A model generated the notes under the pieces. That model made no database searches. It was not told the origin of the DNA and saw only the letters and a list, made by a program, of their open reading frames with translations. Shown here piece after piece: positions 37,201 through 46,200 of a DNA stretch of 64,000 nt. The DNA is from Corbicula japonica. Lineage: Eukaryota; Mollusca; Bivalvia; Venerida; Cyrenidae. A program made the position numbers and the translations under genes. Within the stretch, counting starts at the first letter, position 1. Every line of letters starts with the position of its first letter. The DNA lies in contig JAZAYU010000009.1 in assembly GCA_038501625.1 (NCBI GenBank), forward strand, positions 9,724,396-9,788,395. Reading direction: 5' to 3'.

Positions 37201-40200
37201 GTATTGGTTAGAGAGGAGCAAGTTCCCTGTTCTTGAAAATGCCCCAATAGCATATGCTTCTTCTGGTCCAATATGCCTGCCAGACACTAAATACATACCA
37301 GTACCAACACCAATAATACCAATACCAAGAAATACACTAGCAGCTATTATAGGTATCCATTCAAGATCTTTTGTTACATTTTTAAATTCTTCAAAGCCAG
37401 GCTCTTGATTTGCTGCTGTTGAACTTAATATTGAAGTATTCTCCTTTTTTTCTAAGGCAAGTTGTTTCCATGAAATTTCAAGGGTTTTGTCATTTTTAAA
37501 AAGATCATTTAAAGAAACATGCTGTTTTGACTTGTTCCAAAATGCTATGGTAAAATACTCTGCAATTGATTCTGATGTTACAGATTTGCATGTCTCGGCC
37601 ATCTTTTTGTCATATACATTGGCAATCTCAATAGCTTTATAAGCTTTCTTGACCCAGACTGGTCTAGCAGCTGGCTTGTAAAGAAAGTCACTTATCAGTC
37701 TAGTTTGTTCATGAAGCAAGAATGTTATTTGTTCTATGACATGACTTTGTTCTAGTTCTTGTAATTTACCTGCGAACAGATTTCTCTTAGGAATCATGTA
37801 ACTTGGTAAATGACCTGTATGAACAGACTTTTGCAGATATCGCAGGGCATCACAAAGTCTTGCCACTAAATGTTTCTTTCGAAATTTTTTAGGAGGAATG
37901 GTCTCTGCTAACCAAAGTACAACCGTTTTCATAACATAAGATGTCATGCACGGACATGTGTGTTTTAGATAGTATTTGGCAATCAGTTTCAGAAGGACAT
38001 AGAGCTTTGTTTGAGTGTTGTTGAAGGATTGTACAAGATGTATCTCTGCTAGAGTAAAGCAGAGTCTCCACTGAAGATCTTGCTGTGTACTCCCTGTTTG
38101 GCTTACAGGCACTACATGTGCTGGCAAAGTTTCCACATGAGCAATGTTTTTTTTACTTGGCCAATTGAACTCTCTCTTTCTTAAACACCATTCCTTTAAA
38201 ATCCAGTCTGCTTGGCAAGGAAAAGCCCGGACAAAGTCCATGTTATTTTGTCCAAGGTCAAGCTGGGCAAGGTAATCTTTTACTGTTATAGGTACAAAAC
38301 CGCAGTCAGTGCTTTTAGGAATTGATGGGCCTTGCGGAGATTTGTATTGAGTTTTGCTACTGATAAATCCTTCTCCTGTTTGAAAAACATCATCATTTTT
38401 ATCCATGAATAATTTACTTGAAAGATATAGTCCACTTTCAAAATCAACTAGGGCATATTTTATTTTGTTGTATGTTTGGTTCTCATTATATCTACCCGCA
38501 AGCTTGAGGACAAAATATCCTGGGGAAGTATCCTGTTGCACTAGTTTAAAAACAACTTTTTCATTTTCTTGTGTAAGTTTAGGATCAGCCAAACAAATGA
38601 CGTTGTGATTGATTTGTAGTATATCTAAGTCATTGCTCAGAGAGTATCTTGTGCCTTCTTGTAGGCCTCCAACAAATATTTTCTCAATGCTGTTTGTGTT
38701 AATGATCGTTTTAGTTGAAATGTCTTTTGCTCTGGAACATTTGTTTATGAAACAGATCTGTTCCCGAACCCTTTGTCTGCCAAACCCAAGCTGGTCTAGG
38801 TGCTTGTGAAGCTCTTTTGACAATACTGTCTGTGATACTATTCTCTCCATGTCTTTTATTCAACAGCACCACCTAAAAATACATGTGTTTAATATTAAAA
38901 GCTATTCAAGTCCAGATGCATTTGAACTTTGATTTGTTAAACTTGCCGGGACTGAGAAAAAAGTTTAAATTACAGGAGTTTGGCCAAGGAACATGGTTGT
39001 TGTATTAGGTAATTCAGGTGTTAAGTTTCCTTCATATTTCATGTATAACACAAAAGAAAACCAACTGTTTGTCTCTTCATTTTACTTTACCAATATGTGT
39101 ATAGATTAATTTTTAACAGTAATGAAATTTTTAACAGTAATGAAATTTTATCAGTTTTGGGAACAAGTGACTGACAACATTTACATCAAAGTAGTAATTT
39201 GCATTTAAAACTAAATTAAAACTAGTTTGTTAAATTTATGTATTAATAGATGGAGTAAGCTGTGACAGGATCTGAAAAAAAACACAACAATTATTTGTTG
39301 TGTAATTTTAATAGAAATGTTGTGGATTTCACATCAAATTAGAAACATTAAAGTTTTACTGTGACAGCAGTTGCCATATTTGTTAATTTACATGCACTTG
39401 TCATTAGTGCTGCTGTGAGTATCTGAGTACTCAGATATCCACGAATCTTCATGCATTTACTTTCATACATTTTTTATACAATGAATGTTAAATTCTGAAG
39501 ACTTTTTGATAAAAATTTACTTACTTTTTTTTAAGTCATTAACACAATAAGTCCTCATCCATTCTATAAATAGCGGTAACGTCATCAAGCTAACATAGAC
39601 CTCTATCATAAGAACACATAACCACAGTGTCTAAGCGTACAGTTAACCGAAACAGAAGTTGCTGATCTGTACGCCGATGATCACATAGTTGCTTACAGAA
39701 AAACCTGCGACATTGAACTATTTATTGGTATATAAACCAAATTTAATGTGCATTTGGAAAAAAATATTTCTGCGGTAAGTACAACGTTAATTGTTAGTCC
39801 TGCTGTGATCATATAGACTTAAAGGAATGGTTAGTATTGTTATAATCCATCATCGTTCCCAACTCGATCAGTGAAAATAGGAGCAAAACATTGAACAAAA
39901 CGGGACGTTTTGGGTGCAAATTTCTTTGTGTAAATAGATTTTGGACCATATTTGTATTGGTGTGGGAGGAAATTCATTTGTTCAACTTGTGTACTTCGTT
40001 GACCTGAGTTTGAACGACTTAGCAACGAGAAAATGATACTTTCTTTATGTCACTGTAAATCATAAGACTGTACGCATAGTTGCATCTGTACGCGATCGTT
40101 AGTTGTTAACAGATGCCTAACATCTGTACGCATAGTTGTCAAACAGATCATTAACAATTTATGGTTCCAGTTAATGCTTTCTGATTATATCGACAGGTTA

Positions 40201-43200
40201 TCATTTTAGCTTCAGTTAACCTTAATAATTCTTGCACGGGAACCTGAAAAATGCATATTTTTTCAACAAATTTGCTCATTTTTTTAATAATACAATTGTA
40301 TAAACAAATAACTGATCTTGGCTTCTGTTTCAAAGTCAGATTTGTTTTTAAATCTCTTGTTAGCTCTTCATGAATGGAGGCGTGAAAAAACGACTGTAGC
40401 CCAACCGAGCTATATCAATGATAAGACCGTGTAAGATATGTAGAGGCCAGCTGTAATGTTTTCATTTCTTCTCTGAAGTGCGAACAGTAGAAGTCATAAT
40501 ATAGCTGGACAAATACGCGTTAGTACTTCAACCATAGTTTCTAAAGATTTCATAGAATGCTCCAATCAGATTAACATAATCCCTGAAATCTACCAATGAA
40601 AGTCGGCCAAAATAAAATCCAACTCGACATTTTAACGACTTTAAACATGAAATTCTTAGCAGTTGCAGACGTAATTGTAGACTAACTTAACACAGTCACG
40701 AAGTGGTGGATTTCAAAATTTGAAACCACTTAATGGAATTTTCCTGTCAAAGACCAGATTGTTAAAGTTTTTATGATATAGGATAATATTTGTGCATAAT
40801 GTATATTTTTGCCAACACCGGCAGGGATTTCAGCAGGTTTATACTAGGTTTTATTTAATGTCACAATCAGGGGATTTAGGATTTCTAGCAATTATCGGTG
40901 TCTTATTTGCAAAGTGTACCAATTCGTTCATATGGTTCAACAGTAGATCAGAGTAAAACAATCTATCAATTTATAGCTCAAAACCTGCTTGTCAATTCTA
41001 AAATGTGATCATATAAGGTTTTATTTTTGATAAATAATACATTAGATTTGGTTGATTCCTTTGATTGATTCCTTTAACAAATTCTTGCTTCATTGATGCT
41101 TTTCAGTTGATCAGTATATGATGCACTTATGATCGCAACTGTTCGTACAGTCTGACATTGCGGTACTGCAACTTTGCGTACAGTCTTGTCACTTTCGGTT
41201 GCTGCACAGAAAGACCATTTTCTCGGTGCTAATTCGTTCAAGCACCGTTCAACGCATTTTGTGAGCGTTTGAAATGATTTTTCTTTCACCGGAAGTCAAA
41301 TATTTACCTTTCCAATATATACATTATAAAATATGAGGTCACAAATGCAGATTTTCTCCACTCTTTTTCCCCATTTTGTACTGATCAAGTGTGAAAAGAT
41401 TTCAGATTGCAACTTAACTAGCCGTTACTTCAAGACTTCAAGATCACAGTAAGACTATTATTCAACGATGTACTTATTATAAAAATTATTTCTGCAAAAA
41501 GCACGTTTAATTTGAATATATTTTACAAATAAAAAGCTGATGTCGCGTGTTTTTCTGTAAGCAACTATGTGATCATCGGCGTACAGATCAGCAACTTCCG
41601 TTTCGGTTAACTGTACGCTTGGACACTGTGATAACAATCCTAATCAGGATTTTTGTCTTCACACGCGGAGTTAACAGTCCGCAATGTAGTTACGTCAATT
41701 AACCGTAGACAAATGAATAAATATGGTATTTTTTGTCAATTTAGTTTAGAAACGTATCAGATAACCTGTAATATTGAGTTGTATATCCCTTATTTTAAGT
41801 CTAATGTGACTTTTGAACACTGTCTTATATCTGTATGCTTACTCCTATATGCAGGTAACCATTTTGAAAATAGTCCCAATCCCAGTGTACTTTGAGCGAA
41901 AGTACACAGGTCAATGTGATGATCAAGTGACCGGTGTGTACACAATGGTCCTCATCTGAACATAATTTGTTTTGTTTTTTTTATTTTTGCTCAACATGTC
42001 TTTAGTTTGTAAATTATAATTCGGTAAATCAAGATTTTTTAGTTTGTAAATTATAATTCGGTAAATCAAGATTTGCTTGTCTTAAGTTTGTAAATTTTAA
42101 TTTTGTAATTCTAGATTTCCAGGTTCATAATGTACTGGTATTGACAGACAAAAGCCAAAAGTATTGATTGCAAACTTCCTTGATTTACTTTTAAGATTTA
42201 TTCAAATCACAAAGGAAGTTTTGAAATTAAATTACGCAAAATGCTCCATGTAATATAACACCAGTATAACAAAATTTAGTTGTTTATCCAAAATAGATCT
42301 GACCAGTGTGGAGCAGTCCTGGGTTTAAAGGACATGAATTTTTGCATGTTTGAAATACCCTAACATTGTATTACATGTTCTTGTGGAAATTGAAGTTATG
42401 CAATACATCATTTTTAAAGATATCTGAATTTATCTGTTTCAGATAATGCAGTTTTGTATTAATAAATGACGTCCCAGTATTTGGCAATTTTCAGGACCTC
42501 ACAGCTGTGCTTTACTTAATGATTTGAGAAATTTCAGAAAAAATGAAAAATGACATGTTAAAATGTTTGGAGTTGTTGAGTAAATTAGAGTCAATGTTAT
42601 ATACACTTGTTATGTGACATTAATTTTGCAGGGTTGGGAGATAAACCTAAGCCAGAAAACAAACTTCCCTCTGCATTTACTAACCTGTTCAAGAAAGCCG
42701 AGGCTAAACCAGCAGAGAACCCTGAAGAAAAACAGGCTGGCAAAAAAAGAAAGAGACATAAATCAGATAAAGGTAAACTAGATGAAACAAAGAGATGGTC
42801 TGTATATTACAGGGTTCATTATGCAAGTGTGATAAACTTTAAAAACTGCAATTTTTTTATGTACAGTATAACCCCTGATAAAGACCAGCCTGAAATTTAG
42901 ACCACCCTAATAATAAGACTGCTATTTCTTTGTCCCTTTTAACCGTTTTGCACTAGTTTCGTCCCCGTAATTAAGATTGCCCACTTTTATCCAGTTCTTG
43001 AGGGGTTTTACTTGTAACAGACAAACAAACAAGCATTTAACAGCAATAATAAATTCCCTTTATCTTCCTATTCATTGATAATGTGGAAATTCTTGTGAAG
43101 CAGACAGCACACAAAAACACCACTGAAAGTTATATCTGTTAAAAAGCTCAAGGACTAACAAAAACTTTTACAGAGAAAGAAGTTAAGCACAAGACACTTC

Positions 43201-46200
43201 AGCTGATCCTAGAAGATAGCTGTTCACAGAATGCCTCCAGGAGTCTGAACCTGTCCAGTACCACACTCATACTGTTTGATGAGGTAAGATTAACCCTTTA
43301 CTCCATAGATACTCATTTATTGCATGGGCAAACAGTGTACAGTCAGATCAGCCAGCACATTTGTGCTGTTTAATCAGGATCTATATTATTTGCTTTCAGA
43401 TTCATTAGGTTATTTCTGACCAAAATGCAACCAGTGTAGATCTAGATGGGATGGCATTGATATGCCAGCTGATCTTGATTTACACTGGTCGCACACTCTT
43501 TAAAAGGCATATATATACAGTAAAACTTTATGGTAATCCAGAGGTACGCTTGCTAGATGGGGATTAGATAGTTCTACAATTTGCAAACCTTGCCAGGTTT
43601 TTTCTCTAATCATCAAAAACTTGAAAGATTTCAACCAAATTAAGTTCATCGCCTATATATGTTTGACCTTTTTTTTCTGCTTTTCATATGAAATCAGATC
43701 TTCCTCATTTCAATGAAAAATTTTTGGCATGACCTTTTAGTTAATCCCACTCCTGTCACCTCATGACTTGGTAAGAGCCCATATCTGTGTAACTTTGTAT
43801 TTCCAATTGAAATCTGTGGTAGTGCTCCATAGTTGTCATTTGACTATTAAAACTTTAAGGCAAGTATAGACAGCACATCAGTTTGTATAACATGCAGTTT
43901 TGGGCATCAAATGCATGCAGTCTAATGAGATTCTAACGGATTACATTCCTATCAAAAGTTGATGCTTAAAGACATGAATTATAAATTGGAATAACACTTT
44001 CATTTTAAATCCTTCATTTACACAGACTTACAGGTGCAACATATGGCTGTTGAAAATCAGTAAGCTAGCTATTATTGTTAAACTTGTTAATTACCTGTTT
44101 CAGGTGGATGTTGTTTTTGAAGAAGACAAAGGATTTCTCTCGGCCATACAGAACTTTATGTGCAACACAAAGATTCCTATCATATTGACGACCTCTGACC
44201 CTGGGTTTAGTCACGCATTTGATGGACGATATGAGCAACTGAATTTTAAACGTCCCTCAGTGGTAAGGTATTACAGCCTGAAGTTCTCCTCATCAATGAG
44301 GATCAGCTTATCATATCAGCTAACATCGGCTTTAGTTGGAATCTTGAGCATGGAAAATTGTTGTGTAAACTGTCTTGCTTAGTTGATATGTTCCTGACAA
44401 CAACAGAAAAAATTACTTGCAATAACTAAGAAATTTTAAGCGGAATTGGTTAAGCTACTTTGCCAGATTGAAAAAGCACATTTAGGCTTATATAGTTTTA
44501 AATTGTATAATAGAAAAATTCTTTGAATGCATTTATATACTTAGGCCATGAAATTTTGTGGTGTTGGAAAAGCAAGATTTTTGCAGGTTTTGAATTTGGT
44601 TTTATTATTTTCTAAAGTTATGTTTTATTTCATAGGGGTTTAAATTGTTAAAGTGCATTGATCTGTGCACAAAAATTATTAAATTATTACGATAGTCAAT
44701 AAATTTGCAGCATATGAAGTTAAAGTTCTAGTTAAATTATGCTATTTATACTCTGAAGGAAACAAACTGCTATTATCTGACTGTTCAGTTTTAACCAGTT
44801 AGTCCTGGGTAACAGGGTTACAGTGTATTATGGGATTGCTAGCCACTTAATATTAAAGGTTAACAATTCGGTTAAATAGCTACAATATGTTGATGTAATA
44901 TTCAATATTTACAGGCTAGCATAGTCACCCATCTTCAGACAGTATCGCTGGTAGAAAATGTCAGAACAGATCCTGTCCTGCTTGGAGAAATTGCTCAGTT
45001 TTACAACTGTGATGTGCGTCGCTGTCTCACTGTGCTGCAGTACCTTCTCAAAACTGGAGGCGGACATTCTATAGCTCAGAAACCAATACAGGCATCTGCA
45101 TATCTAAAGAAAAACGTCAAATCTCTGGGTTTCGAAACTGAAAATTCTCCGTGTTGTTCACATAGTGACAGAGGGGTTTTATTAAAGAGCACACAGGGAA
45201 CAAACCAGGGAGATCAGATAAGTGAAAGCAGTAGGAATTTAGATAACAGTGACGATGATTTTGTGACAATAAAGCCTCTGAAAAAGAGAAGACGTGTGTT
45301 GGATGACGACAATTCTAATTCAATGGAAGCTTGCTCCGAAGTAACGCAGATAAAGGCGGTAAATTTGGTGGATACGGAAGAGAGCCAGGATGCTCCGAAG
45401 TGTCTACCAGTACATAGCATAGGGATGGAGACCTTGTTGAGGAATGGTGACCTGTCAGTTGCTGAAACTCTTTCGCAGGGGGTAAAGGTAAGTAAGGTAG
45501 GCCAGTGTTTCGACATTGATATGAAAACAGCATGACTTGCAGAACTAGATCTTGCCATTCATAATAACGTACCTATATGAAAATTTGTGAATATATTTAA
45601 AGATGTTCATACTTAAGGTGAAATTATGTTTGTGTAGTGCATGTACTCTTTTAGGAAATAATAGCAATTCCACTGGTGATAAATAGTATAGTGATGTTAA
45701 TCACAAATTATCATAAACAAATGGTTGTTACTTCTTTTTAATTATTTTGTTGTAATCAATGTAATTTATTAGACAAACCCTAAGTGCATATAATTTGTAA
45801 CATTACAGATAGTAACTTGTATCAGGTGTTAAATGTTTGCACTCTAAAATCCTGACAGGCAGCTTAGGGGAGAGCCAGTTGTAGCAAGCAGTTTTGTCAA
45901 TTCTTTATCGAAATTGCTTTGTTGTGTTGTTTTTCAGACACGGACAACTCTAAGTCTTGGGGATATGATTGGCACTGGATGCCTAATGAAACAGTCAACA
46001 AACACTGATCTCTTCTACAATAATCTACATATACTGCTGCCTTTCAAAACACAGGTGATGGACACAGTCCTAAAGCCTGCTCAAATTTCCAATCATCAGA
46101 CTATTAATAGAAAACGAATACGAGTGCAAAGTGATTTGTACGACAGTGAAGCATCAAATGACATCTCACAAGAAGCAAATACTGTTGAAAACAATACAGA

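Noticed and set aside
39623..39720. A complete 12- or 23-RSS (heptamer, spacer, nonamer) at the element end
   Set aside because: Only the heptamer is present at the end; no nonamer-like sequence lies at 12 or 23 bp, so a true RSS is not claimed.
41074..41289. 71-codon minus-strand frame inside the CACAGTG element as a transposase
   Set aside because: Too short, no catalytic motif recognised, and absent from copy 2; kept only as part of the element description.
45214..45558. 114-codon minus-strand frame
   Set aside because: Antisense shadow of ATAD5 exon 15.
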